From Nitrospirota bacterium (lineage in GTDB: Bacteria; Nitrospirota; Thermodesulfovibrionia; Thermodesulfovibrionales; Magnetobacteriaceae): a stretch of 52,396 nt of DNA. The position numbers and the translations under genes were made by a program. The stretch's first letter is position 1. Each line of letters begins with the position of its first letter. The notes beneath the pieces are model-generated. The model did no database searches. It was not told the DNA's origin and saw only the letters and a program-made list of their open reading frames with translations. Positions 35,846-43,839 of this stretch are shown here, piece after piece. The stretch lies in contig JADFXG010000020.1 in NCBI GenBank assembly GCA_015233895.1, positions 1 to 52,396 of the forward strand. Direction: 5' to 3'.

Positions 35846-35983
35846 CTGCTAAATCCAATTCTTATATTGTAACACAAAGCAGTGTCTCTTCGGATAATTA
35901 TAATGCGGTTAATTTAGGTGTGCCCAAACTACAAACTTCTGCTCTATCTGTCCTAGCGCGCTTTAATGCCTTTACGCTCTTAT

Positions 35984-36313
35984 TTAGTCATCATCATGTT
36001 GGATAAAGTACGCTTCCAGATCACGTGCTCCATGCACAATATGAACGATATACAAATGGCTGCGTGGACCGTCTTTGTCGGCATAACGCATAAAGATTAC
36101 ATATTTGCCAAAAGTTACAGTGCGGTAATTCCGTCCAAATTCTGGCCGTGCACGGCCCATCATGTTTGGTAGTTTTGCAATTTGTTCACAATAATCAGTA
36201 AGTTTATCTATGAATTTTTCTGCTGCTGCTCTATTTGCGCTCTCACTCTCAATATAGCCTGCTATCACAGCGATATCGCGTTGGGCTGAAGACAGATATA
36301 CAAGTTTTGGCAC
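35984..36313 (-). CDS. ParE/RelE-superfamily toxin
   Basis: The 109-residue protein has the ParE pattern: SSAQRDIAVIAGYIES near the N terminus, LPNMMGRARPEFG, YRTVTFGKYVIFMRY and a final LYIVHIVHGARDLE. ParE toxins usually poison DNA gyrase; the RelE branch cleaves mRNA. The antitoxin gene ends three bases upstream on the same strand, the expected order. Target not readable from sequence. Confidence 0.88.
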   Translation of the reverse strand: MPKLVYLSSAQRDIAVIAGYIESESANRAAAEKFIDKLTDYCEQIAKLPNMMGRARPEFGRNYRTVTFGKYVIFMRYADKDGPRSHLYIVHIVHGARDLEAYFIQHDDD

Positions 36314-36316
36314 AGC

Positions 36317-36550
36317 TTAGCGGCTATGCGTCCTAACGATGCTGTCAAGATGTTTACGTGCAAAGCGGCGTACTTCCTCTGTGGTAAAACTGCCGCCTTC
36401 TGCTTCGGCGGCTTCCAGTTCGGCGCGAAGCTGCGATATTTTAGCATGATTAATTGCATAGCGGACGGCGTCTTCTGCCGTGGGGAAGTGTCCGGCGTCA
36501 AGCTCTGCCTCCACCCACTGGGCAGCATCCGGCGTTAATTCAACTTTCAC
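36317..36550 (-). CDS. ParD-like antitoxin
   Basis: The 77-residue protein from GTG 36550 has a short ribbon-helix-helix-like N-terminal part (KVELTPDAAQWVEAELDAG, then AEDAVRYAINHA) and a charged helix that should wrap the toxin. GTG 36550 is chosen because GGAGGT lies seven bases upstream; a longer frame to 36580 crosses that site. The pair probably represses its own promoter. Confidence 0.85.
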   Translation of the reverse strand: MKVELTPDAAQWVEAELDAGHFPTAEDAVRYAINHAKISQLRAELEAAEAEGGSFTTEEVRRFARKHLDSIVRTHSR

Positions 36551-36738
36551 ACTGACACCTCCTTTCACACAACTATACACTATCGTATCACAAAGCCGGG
36601 TGCAAAATCTCAGCCCCTTTTAATCATGCCTGTCAAACATTATCTGAACTATGATTTTTAGGATTTAATGACGGACTATGATTTTTAAGGGAATCTCCAT
36701 CGGAGTGGTTTGCTTCAATGCGTTATTGCTTTTATAAG

Positions 36739-36797
36739 AAGGGCGAATAATTATTCGCCCCTACTCCTCTATCCCTGCGCCCTTTAATGCCTGTGGC
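36739..36797. repeat. Dispersed repeat copy A: 20-bp palindrome plus CHAT-gene 3'-end remnant
   Basis: A perfect palindrome (GGGCGAATAATTATTCGCCC, 36741-36760) is followed by sequence matching the end of the CHAT-STAND gene. The 59-bp stretch differs from copy B (37470-37528) at five positions. On the minus strand the copy still encodes VKPQALKGAGIEE and a stop, against the SQALKSAGIEG end of the CHAT protein. The rest of the gap 36581-36865 shows nothing I can name. Confidence 0.7.
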
Positions 36798-36865
36798 TTT
36801 ACTGAGTATTTACATTTGAGTTAAGATAACATAATGGTTTGTGATGGCGACATTTGGGGCAGTTA

Positions 36866-37114
36866 ATGATAATATTTCACCCTCATGCGAAGGAGCGGTT
36901 AACTGAACGGGGAGCTACTGAACAGGAGGCAATTTCAACGGTTCAAAATGGCGAGATGTTTACAGCAAAATTCGGACGTACCGGTTTCAGGAGAAATTTT
37001 AATTTCGCAGGCCAGTGGCGTGGTAGGCATTATGAAATTAAGCAAGTGGAGGTTTATGCAGTCAAAGAGGATGGTAACTGGATAATTATCACAGTAATAA
37101 CCCGATATTTTTAA
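36866..37114 (+). CDS. DUF4258 protein (putative toxin)
   Basis: The 82-residue protein fits DUF4258: HPHAKERLTERGATEQEA, a GE turn, and a C-terminal IIITVITRYF strand. This small fold resembles RelE-like nucleases, and members are often paired with DUF2283, as here. ATG 36866 has GGGG upstream; a TTG at 36854 would add four residues. Toxin function is inferred from the pairing and its location among other toxin-antitoxin genes. Confidence 0.8.
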   Translation: MIIFHPHAKERLTERGATEQEAISTVQNGEMFTAKFGRTGFRRNFNFAGQWRGRHYEIKQVEVYAVKEDGNWIIITVITRYF

Positions 37115-37136
37115 AGACGAGAGAAGGAACGGTTAT

Positions 37137-37379
37137 ATGAAAATAAGCTACGATCCGAGATACAACATTGCATATTTACGTCTGCATGAAGGTGTGGAGC
37201 CTGCCGGTGTGGAGACAATAAAAATGAGTGATGAGATTAACATTGATATGGCACCTGACGGTACAATCTATGGCATAGAACTATTGAATGCCAATGAACA
37301 GCTTAATAAAGCGGACAAAGGGAAACTTCTTGTAGTTAATGAGGCAACAGGAGAGGAGTCGGAGTTCGCTATCTTTTAG
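37137..37379 (+). CDS. DUF2283 protein (putative antitoxin)
   Basis: The 80-residue product has the DUF2283 signature YDPRYNIAYLRL, a SDEINIDMAPDGTIYGIELLNA core and an acidic end. The gene is 22 bp after the DUF4258 gene with AAGGA before the ATG. The gene pairing suggests toxin-antitoxin, with this as the acidic partner. No DNA-binding domain is visible. Confidence 0.8.
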   Translation: MKISYDPRYNIAYLRLHEGVEPAGVETIKMSDEINIDMAPDGTIYGIELLNANEQLNKADKGKLLVVNEATGEESEFAIF

Positions 37380-37386
37380 GAATTTT

Positions 37387-37466
37387 ATCTGCGTTCATCT
37401 GCGTCATCTGCGGAAAAAAAGCTTTTAAAAGATCTCTATCCGCAGATTGCGCAGATGAACGCAGAT
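37387..37466. repeat. Inverted ATCTGCG-type repeat
   Basis: Two complementary arms, 37387-37413 (ATCTGCGTTCATCTGCG...) and 37439-37466 (CCGCAGATTGCGCAGATGAA...), are separated by an A/T-rich loop. They lie between the convergent DUF2283 and CHAT genes and could terminate both transcripts. The words look like a dispersed extragenic repeat. Confidence 0.6.
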
Positions 37467-37469
37467 ATG

Positions 37470-37528
37470 AAGGGCGAATAATTATTCGCCCCTACCCCTC
37501 TATCCCTGCGCTCTTCAACGCCTGTGAC
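37470..37528. repeat. Dispersed repeat copy B at the 3' end of the CHAT gene
   Basis: The same 20-bp palindrome (37472-37491) abuts the CHAT stop codon at 37492, and the matching remainder is the coding 3' end of that gene. See copy A. The palindrome could also serve as part of the CHAT terminator. Confidence 0.7.
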
Positions 37529-40122
37529 ACTTGATAACTCTTTAACGTCTTATTGATTTCTGTCACCTCTTTAAGGCACTGTATCGCCTCCACAGGTTTG
37601 CCGGTTGCATCGTATAACATCGCAAGGTTAAAAAGAGTAGTCGCCTCCCCCTTTTTATTGCCAATCTTCTTACTGATTTCTAAACTCTCAAGTAGATACT
37701 TAAGCGCACTGTCATTATCGCCACGGTCCTTATATATCTGGCTGATATTATTTAAAGTAGCTCCTTCCGTCTGTTTTCTGCCCAGAACTTTCGCTATTTT
37801 TTCAACCTCTAAATAAATCTCCAATGCCCCGTTATAATCACCATATAAATCTAATATTAAACCCATATTATTTAAAACATCTAAATCTGAGTCCAACCCG
37901 AGCAATTCGTAAACGGCTTTGCAATAATGAAACGCTGTTGCATATAATGAGCTGTTATAATAATATCCGACAAGCCTATTACCGATTTCATTAATCTTAT
38001 CTTTTACTCCGGCTTTGTGATAATGATAGAATGCCTCCTCGCCATCTGTTAAACCATCAGATTTTTCAAGTAAATCATCGTAATAATCACCGGCAATTTT
38101 ATTAGAAAACGTAACAGTGACACCATTTTGCCCGTCATGCTCCTTCAGCAAATCTTTGATTATCGGCGTTATGAAATAGTATTTATCTTCATCTGTATCG
38201 CTTGTCTTAACCGTTGAAATCTCAATGAGAGTCAGGTTGCCTAAATATTCCAAATCAGTTATCGCAGCACTCTCAGGCTGCTCTTTAAGCGCCTTAAATT
38301 GAACCGGAATCCTGAAATTAGAAAGCAGATACAAAATCCTTTTTTGCTCAACACTAACCAGCTTTAGTAATTCATTGAAAACAAGGTTTAGCGCCATCTC
38401 AGACCTTACATCAGAAACAGCGGCAGATAAAATTGCTTTCATACCGGCTATCGTGTTCAGTGATTCTATAATTTTATCTTTTTGCTTTTTATAAATTTCG
38501 TTAAAGAATTCAAGAGCGCGGAAATTCCCACCAAGGCTCTCATACAGAAATTTGACCAGATCCACAAACTCGGCTTCCTGCTTGTCAAAAATCGTCTCTA
38601 AATAGAATTTCTTGTTTAGCTCATGATGAATTTCAAACAACTCCAGATATTGGCACTTTTTCCAGTAATCGTTAAACCCGATGTTGTTTAAATTGACCTC
38701 GATTATATTTGCAAGCCCAGGAATCACATACCTGCCGGTTAAAACCAGCTGTACGATCTTCTCGTTACAGAGATGTTTTATCACCTCGTAAATGTCATTA
38801 TATTCGCTATGAAAATTACCGGTTGAAACATCCTGAAAAGTCTCAAGATTGTCAAACACTAACACGGGGTCAAATTTTTCTACATAAGCATTTAATAAAA
38901 CATCAATCTTATCCAAAGCCTTTTCTGTAGATTTTGCACAAAGAATAGCGTTCATGAATTTTTCTGAGCTGGTTTTCATCATATTAAGTTCAATTAATTT
39001 CAAAACATCGTCAATAGAGCGCACCTTATCAGTAATAATTACTGGTATCGTTTTAGCTGGATTCTTTGTAATAGCGCGTTGAACCATATACTCGGCCATC
39101 GTGCTTTTACCGACTCCTCCCTGACCCTTCAGCATGATAGGTTTCTTATCAAAAAACGGCTCAAATACTTTTGCCTTCTCAGCCCTCCGCCCAACAAACA
39201 TAAAACCCGCTTTGTGAGCTAACGATATTTGTTTACCTTCTGTCACATACTGATACGTTGTTAATTTCAAAGGTTCACGTGCGCTTTTCCAGTCCACGAG
39301 GTTTTCAATTTTACGTGAGACGTAGAGATTTGGGATCATCCATTGTTGTGTTGCATAGCCGGTCATGAGGGCTTGTTGCTGTTCATAAATTTTCAGTGTT
39401 TTTAATGCGTTTGTAAATGCCTTAGTAACAGGCATTCTTTTTGCGAGTTCTTTATAAAGCTCTGCCGTAAAAAGTATTGCATGTTCGTCTGACACAGACA
39501 TTCCCATTGAAACAACCGCAGGAGTATTGACATTTAGGAGTTTGGAGGTTATGCCGCTTAGGATTTTCTCAGAGCCGCCCTGAGCAGTCTGACACGATGA
39601 TAGCACGACAAGCGGAATTTTGTATTCAGAATTAAAATTGACCGCTTTAGCGAACTTATCTTCATCTACTAATTCACCTTTTAACGTATAGTGGTTTTCT
39701 AAATACAAGTAACCTTTTTTATCCTTAAACACGCCATGTCCGGAAAAGTGCAAAATGTGGTATTGGTTAGTTTCTATTTTTGCTTTAAGAGCATCAAGTG
39801 AACCGTCATCGGTATAGTCAATTTGCACATGACCGGTCTTAAGAAGCGGCTCAAACGCTTTCAATATCTGGAACTCTTCGTCTTCATGAACAAGCCGTGA
39901 TTTGTAATTTAGATCAAGCGGCGATGAAATCATAATCAAGATTTTTAGCGGTGCTGCCACATGCGGAGTAAAATTGGCACAGTTTTTGTCACTTATTGTA
40001 ATCGGCGTTTTTAATAAATGCAGGGTTTCGATGTCACCAAGCCGTGTATCTGTATCAGATTCCTCGGCAAGCGGCCACGGGAGATTCATGATTTCGTTAT
40101 CGTCGTCAATTAGCCGCAGCAC
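37492..40122 (-). CDS. CHAT protease-STAND NTPase-TPR protein (5' end interrupted by TAG)
   Basis: From the upstream ATG at 40338 the frame encodes ~948 residues, but an in-frame TAG (40240-40242) breaks codon 33; the stretch given here starts at an internal GTG without a ribosome-binding site. Domains in full-frame numbering: small N-terminal domain (1-~115), CHAT caspase-like protease with His201 (HFSGHG) and Cys249 (SSCQTA), STAND/NB-ARC NTPase with Walker A near 405 (GQGGVGKST) and VLVFDNLE, and C-terminal TPRs (about 770-930). Such proteins are conflict-system sensors: TPR recognises a trigger, the NTPase oligomerises and the protease acts on a partner. It lies among three toxin-antitoxin pairs. 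With the stop it may be inactive, read through, or re-initiated. Confidence 0.85.
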   Translation of the reverse strand: MLRLIDDDNEIMNLPWPLAEESDTDTRLGDIETLHLLKTPITISDKNCANFTPHVAAPLKILIMISSPLDLNYKSRLVHEDEEFQILKAFEPLLKTGHVQIDYTDDGSLDALKAKIETNQYHILHFSGHGVFKDKKGYLYLENHYTLKGELVDEDKFAKAVNFNSEYKIPLVVLSSCQTAQGGSEKILSGITSKLLNVNTPAVVSMGMSVSDEHAILFTAELYKELAKRMPVTKAFTNALKTLKIYEQQQALMTGYATQQWMIPNLYVSRKIENLVDWKSAREPLKLTTYQYVTEGKQISLAHKAGFMFVGRRAEKAKVFEPFFDKKPIMLKGQGGVGKSTMAEYMVQRAITKNPAKTIPVIITDKVRSIDDVLKLIELNMMKTSSEKFMNAILCAKSTEKALDKIDVLLNAYVEKFDPVLVFDNLETFQDVSTGNFHSEYNDIYEVIKHLCNEKIVQLVLTGRYVIPGLANIIEVNLNNIGFNDYWKKCQYLELFEIHHELNKKFYLETIFDKQEAEFVDLVKFLYESLGGNFRALEFFNEIYKKQKDKIIESLNTIAGMKAILSAAVSDVRSEMALNLVFNELLKLVSVEQKRILYLLSNFRIPVQFKALKEQPESAAITDLEYLGNLTLIEISTVKTSDTDEDKYYFITPIIKDLLKEHDGQNGVTVTFSNKIAGDYYDDLLEKSDGLTDGEEAFYHYHKAGVKDKINEIGNRLVGYYYNSSLYATAFHYCKAVYELLGLDSDLDVLNNMGLILDLYGDYNGALEIYLEVEKIAKVLGRKQTEGATLNNISQIYKDRGDNDSALKYLLESLEISKKIGNKKGEATTLFNLAMLYDATGKPVEAIQCLKEVTEINKTLKSYQVSQALKSAGIEG

Positions 40123-40239
40123 GTAATGATTACCTGTTGTAACAGCATCTTTAATTATAGTTTTAACATCAGGGTTAGCGGCGATAACATTTGATAGTTC
40201 GTCTTTAAGAGGTTTAAGAATTTTATCGTCGGCGATTCC

Positions 40240-40338
40240 CTAATTTTCCATCGCCTCGGTAAATTGTAAACCGAGTTGTTTTAAGCGCGTTCGTTGTTCG
40301 GCAGAAATATTAAGCGTAACGTCTTTCCATTGCATCAT
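40240..40338 (-). pseudogene. 5' fragment of the CHAT-STAND gene ending at an in-frame TAG
   Basis: ATG 40338, with GAGG upstream, opens a frame beginning MMQWKDVTLNISAEQ that runs 32 codons to TAG (40240-40242). The frame then continues with no shift into the CHAT gene: GIADDKILKPLKDELS, NHYVLRLIDDD. A single nonsense change, a sequencing error or programmed readthrough would explain it. Confidence 0.75.
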
Positions 40339-40376
40339 AGCCCTCGTCCTCGTTCCGTACAGAATTTACTATCCAA

Positions 40377-40407
40377 ATTATAACTCAGACTGTGGTGGGG
40401 ATTGCAA
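40377..40407 (-). promoter_or_regulatory. Putative promoter of the CHAT gene
   Basis: On the minus strand TTGCAA (40402-40407) and TATAAT (40377-40382) are 19 bp apart, and the -10 box is about 39 bp before ATG 40338. The long spacer makes this a weak to moderate match. Confidence 0.4.
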
Positions 40408-40482
40408 GAGCACAGAGGAAACGTTGCGGAGCAATCTACAAGATTGCACGAACGCGGGGGAGTTTTACTTCTTAAAAAATGA

Positions 40483-40488
40483 TATAAT
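40483..40488 (+). promoter_or_regulatory. Possible -10 box of hicBA
   Basis: TATAAT stands 35 bp before the HicB ATG, in the divergent gap between CHAT and hicB. The -35 region (GAGTTT at 17 bp) is poor; activation or autorepression would be in keeping with a toxin-antitoxin operon. Confidence 0.35.
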
Positions 40489-40523
40489 CAATATATGGTA
40501 ACAACAGATTTTGGGGGTAAGCG

Positions 40524-40769
40524 ATGAATTACATGTTAACGGCATTTATAGAGAAAGAGGGTACGGGGTATGTGTCTTTGTGTCCGGAACTTGACGTTGT
40601 TAGTCAGGGGGAGAGCATTGAATCCGCCCGTGATAACCTGAAAGAAGCTCTGGAGTTGTTTTTTGAAACTGCCTCATCTCAGGAAATTCAAGACCGGCTG
40701 CACAGAGAAGTTTACATTACACACATTGAGGTTGATGTTGCCAAAGAGACTACGTGTTCATTCGGGTAA
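40524..40769 (+). CDS. hicB: HicB-like antitoxin
   Basis: The 81-residue protein has the degenerate RNase H-like HicB fold: YMLTAFIEKEGTGYVSLCPELDVVSQGESIESARDNLKEALELFFE. It would bind HicA and block its RNase activity. GGGGG precedes the ATG. The gene comes before hicA and overlaps it by 35 bp, so the antitoxin is made first. No C-terminal DNA-binding domain is seen, so autoregulation may need the complex. Confidence 0.9.
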   Translation: MNYMLTAFIEKEGTGYVSLCPELDVVSQGESIESARDNLKEALELFFETASSQEIQDRLHREVYITHIEVDVAKETTCSFG

Positions 40770-40959
40770 AGATGTTTGCGGGATTCTCTCAAAACATGGT
40801 TTCGTAAAGATAAGACAGAAAGGAAGCCATGTGGTAATGCAAAAGAGCATATACCAGAGCACAATCACAGTTGTTGTCCCTGACCATAACGAGTTACAAG
40901 TTGGTACTCTGCAGTCTGTTATTCGTCAGTCAGGAATACCCCGTAGTGAATTTGAATAA
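40735..40959 (+). CDS. hicA: HicA-like mRNA interferase toxin
   Basis: The 74-residue protein from ATG 40735 (GAGG four bases before) matches HicA: SGKDVCGILSKHGFVKIRQKGSHVVMQ with the catalytic His of GSH, then VVPDHNELQVGTLQSVIRQSGI. It folds like a double-stranded RNA-binding domain and cuts mRNA. A longer frame from 40663 adds 24 residues inside hicB and is not HicA-like. Confidence 0.9.
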   Translation: MLPKRLRVHSGKDVCGILSKHGFVKIRQKGSHVVMQKSIYQSTITVVVPDHNELQVGTLQSVIRQSGIPRSEFE

Positions 40960-41126
40960 ATACCCCGTGCTGCGCAGATTGCAAGAGTGTTGGGTTCTGC
41001 AACTCAGTGCAAATGACTTTTATTTGAACTATACTAAATTTACGGTATGGATAATTCCTGTTTTTTTGTGATAAACTACCGATGGTTTAATCCATTAACT
41101 AATAATACTTAGCAGGGGGTTTACAA

Positions 41127-42752
41127 ATGCCTTATAAGAATGCTTCAGAGTGCTGGAAAGAAATAATGTCAGATGTAAGGAAAAATGCAGGGCTTCTTTC
41201 TGAAATTCAAAAGTTTGCTAAAGAAAATACGGAACCAACAAATGTTGTTTTTGGCACGTCAGGGTGGCGCGGAGAGATTGGCTTTGACTATACGTACAAC
41301 AACTTTAAGATAGTTACCACGGCAATCATAGAGATGTTTAAAGAAGAGGCTCCCGAGGTGATGAAAGCGCTTGGAGTAAAAGACTTCAACGAGGTTAAAA
41401 CCAGAGGTGTTATAGTGGGGCATGACAATCGCTTTCTGGGCCCTGACTTTGCTAAAATTGCCATTGGACTTCTAAACAAAGAAGGTATAAAAACATATTA
41501 TTCCGGAGAGACTACAACTCCTGAGTTTTCCACTGCAATTGAGGAACTTGGCGCCGCATGTTCCATAAATCTGACCCCGTCCCATAATCCGGCACAGTGG
41601 GCAGGGTTTAAGTTTAACCCCTCTGACGGAGGCCCGGCCGGTAGCGAAATTACCAAAGTTATCGAAAAGTTTGCTAATTCTATGATGGCTCAGAAACGGA
41701 TAATCCCAGACCCTGACACCACGGCCACCTTTGAGACAATTGACCCCATTGCACTGTATGAAAAATTTATAAATAAAAGAGGAACTCTCAACACTCAGGA
41801 ATTGAAAAAATTTATTGAGGAAAATGACTGTCTTATTTGCATAGACCACGTTCACGGCTCAACACGGACACGCCCGCAGAGACTTTTAGGTGAGTCGCCT
41901 AAAATCAAGTATTTCAGAACCGGGGACGATTACCTGTTTGGAGGCATTGCCCCGGAGCCGTCCTCCGAAAACATGAAGAAGGTGACTGAGGCGCTGAGAA
42001 GTTCCAGTGCGAAGTTTAAACTTGGCGTTATCATGGACCCCGATGGCGACAGGATACGCTTTACAGATGGCACCACGGAGCTTCCCATGAACTATTTTGG
42101 AGCACTTGCTTTTCACTTCTTCTACAAATACAAGGGGTTTAAAGGGATTGTGACAAAGTCCGTAGCAACCAGCAATTTTGTAAACGCTATAGCTGAAAAA
42201 CTTTGTGCTTGTCTCAGAGAAACCATGGTGGGGTTTAAAAATTTCAGACCCTATCTGCTGCCCACGGCCTCAGAATGTGCAATCATAGCGTTTGAGGAAA
42301 GCGACGGAATCACCGGCTTCAACCACACACTTGAAAAAGACTCCATCTTCGGATTTCTTGTAGCGTTGGAGATGATGGCAAAGACCGGCAAAAACATTGG
42401 TGATTATTTTAAAGATGTACAAGAAGAGTGTGGATACTTTTATCCGGACAGAGCCGGCATAGTAGTGGATCGCTCACTGGTTGGTAAACCACTGGCTGAG
42501 AAGCTCTCTAAAATTCGGGAAACCATGCAACTCGGCACTAAGGTTACATTTGGAGACTCTATCAAGACCATTAAAGATGTAATCACAGTTGATGGCACAA
42601 AAATTGTCTTTGATGACGACTCATGGCTTTTGATAAGACCCTCCGGCACGGAGCCAAAGGTCAGATTTTATATCGAGACCCGCTCTGAGGCTGAAAAAGA
42701 CATCATGTTTAAAAAAGCCGAGGAAATCACCAAAAACGCTATAGCCTCTTAG
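41127..42752 (+). CDS. Phosphoglucomutase/phosphomannomutase family protein
   Basis: The 541-residue alpha-D-phosphohexomutase moves phosphate between C6 and C1 of hexoses. It has FGTSGWRGEIG near the N terminus, the phosphoserine loop TPSHNP (Ser152), the metal loop DPDGDR (304-309), the sugar-binding EESDG and the phosphate-binding RPSGTEPKVR. The substrate (glucose, mannose or both) cannot be decided. GGGGG precedes the ATG. Its stop is 3 bp from the stop of the convergent UDP-glucuronate decarboxylase gene. Confidence 0.94.
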   Translation: MPYKNASECWKEIMSDVRKNAGLLSEIQKFAKENTEPTNVVFGTSGWRGEIGFDYTYNNFKIVTTAIIEMFKEEAPEVMKALGVKDFNEVKTRGVIVGHDNRFLGPDFAKIAIGLLNKEGIKTYYSGETTTPEFSTAIEELGAACSINLTPSHNPAQWAGFKFNPSDGGPAGSEITKVIEKFANSMMAQKRIIPDPDTTATFETIDPIALYEKFINKRGTLNTQELKKFIEENDCLICIDHVHGSTRTRPQRLLGESPKIKYFRTGDDYLFGGIAPEPSSENMKKVTEALRSSSAKFKLGVIMDPDGDRIRFTDGTTELPMNYFGALAFHFFYKYKGFKGIVTKSVATSNFVNAIAEKLCACLRETMVGFKNFRPYLLPTASECAIIAFEESDGITGFNHTLEKDSIFGFLVALEMMAKTGKNIGDYFKDVQEECGYFYPDRAGIVVDRSLVGKPLAEKLSKIRETMQLGTKVTFGDSIKTIKDVITVDGTKIVFDDDSWLLIRPSGTEPKVRFYIETRSEAEKDIMFKKAEEITKNAIAS

Positions 42753-42755
42753 AGA

Positions 42756-43694
42756 TTATTGATTCAGGAGAGACTCAAAGAAAGCGATAGTCTTGACAAG
42801 TCCCTCTTCAAGAGGGATTGCAGGCTCCCAGTTGAGTACTTTTTTGGCAATCGAGATATCCGGCTGTCTTTGTGTCGGATCATCGGGGGGCAGTGGTTTA
42901 TAGACTATTTTTGACTTTGAACCGGTAAGCTGAATAATTTTTTTAGCGAGTTCTAAAATTGTAAACTCTCCCGGATTGCCAAGATTAACCGGACCGGTAA
43001 AGCCATCAGGGGAATTCATGAGTCTGATAAAACCGTCAACAAGGTCGTCAACGTAGCAAAAGCTTCTTGTCTGGTTTCCTGTTCCATAGACAGTGATATC
43101 ATCTCCTTTGAGGGCTTGCACTATAAAGTTACTGACCACACGTCCATCGTTTTTGAGCATTCTGGGGCCATAGGTGTTAAATATCCGTGCAACTTTAATG
43201 TTCAGGTTATGTTGTCTGTTATAATCAAAAAACAGCGTTTCTGCACAGCGTTTTCCCTCGTCATAACATGCCCTTATTCCAATTGGATTAACATTTCCCC
43301 AGTAGGACTCCGGCTGGGGGTGAATGTTGGGGTCACCATAGACTTCAGAGGTTGATGCCTGCAGGATTCTTATTTTAAGGCGCTTAGCCAACCCAAGCAT
43401 GTTTATGGCGCCATGCACCGATGTCTTAGTGGTCTGAACCGGATCGAACTGGTAATGCACTGGGGAGGCCGGACAGGCGAGATTATATATCTCATCCACT
43501 TCAACATAGATGGGAAAACAAACGTCGTGTCTTAAAATCTCAAAAAAGTGATTACTCATCAGGTTGACCACGTTTTCTTTTCTGCCTGTGTAAAAATTAT
43601 CCAGACAAATTACCTCGTTTCCTTCATTAAGAAGCCTCTCACACAGGTGTGAACCTAAAAAACCAGCACCGCCTGTTATCATTATTCGCTTCAT
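42756..43694 (-). CDS. UDP-glucuronate decarboxylase (UDP-xylose synthase)
   Basis: ATG 43694 is chosen because GAGG precedes it and the protein then starts with the NAD-binding [10 protein letters not shown]; a longer frame to 43760 adds 22 residues. The 312-residue extended SDR enzyme shows Tyr144 and Lys148 (YDEGK), [16 protein letters not shown] and [18 protein letters not shown], all typical of UXS, which makes UDP-xylose from UDP-glucuronate. Length is normal. It likely supplies surface glycan synthesis. Confidence 0.92.
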   Translation of the reverse strand: MKRIMITGGAGFLGSHLCERLLNEGNEVICLDNFYTGRKENVVNLMSNHFFEILRHDVCFPIYVEVDEIYNLACPASPVHYQFDPVQTTKTSVHGAINMLGLAKRLKIRILQASTSEVYGDPNIHPQPESYWGNVNPIGIRACYDEGKRCAETLFFDYNRQHNLNIKVARIFNTYGPRMLKNDGRVVSNFIVQALKGDDITVYGTGNQTRSFCYVDDLVDGFIRLMNSPDGFTGPVNLGNPGEFTILELAKKIIQLTGSKSKIVYKPLPPDDPTQRQPDISIAKKVLNWEPAIPLEEGLVKTIAFFESLLNQ

Positions 43695-43839
43695 CTTATT
43701 TGTTCCTCTCGTTCTTTCTTTTTTTATTAGTCTATACCTTAAGAAAGAAAAAATCAACATGTAGCATAATCTTTAATAAGACAGAAAACAGCTCCAATGC
43801 TTTTATCAATTCGCATCAGGAAATGTTAAAATACGGCAA

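Noticed and set aside
35939-35975. Third copy of the CHAT-gene tail repeat
   Set aside because: Only a short partial match; no palindrome or stop codon is retained, so not listed as a feature.
40120-40122. GTG 40122 as the true start of the CHAT protein
   Set aside because: It is mid-domain, has no ribosome-binding site, and the same frame continues upstream through one TAG to a well-placed ATG.
41472-41855. 127-residue minus-strand ORF within the phosphohexomutase gene
   Set aside because: Shadow of a well-conserved coding region.
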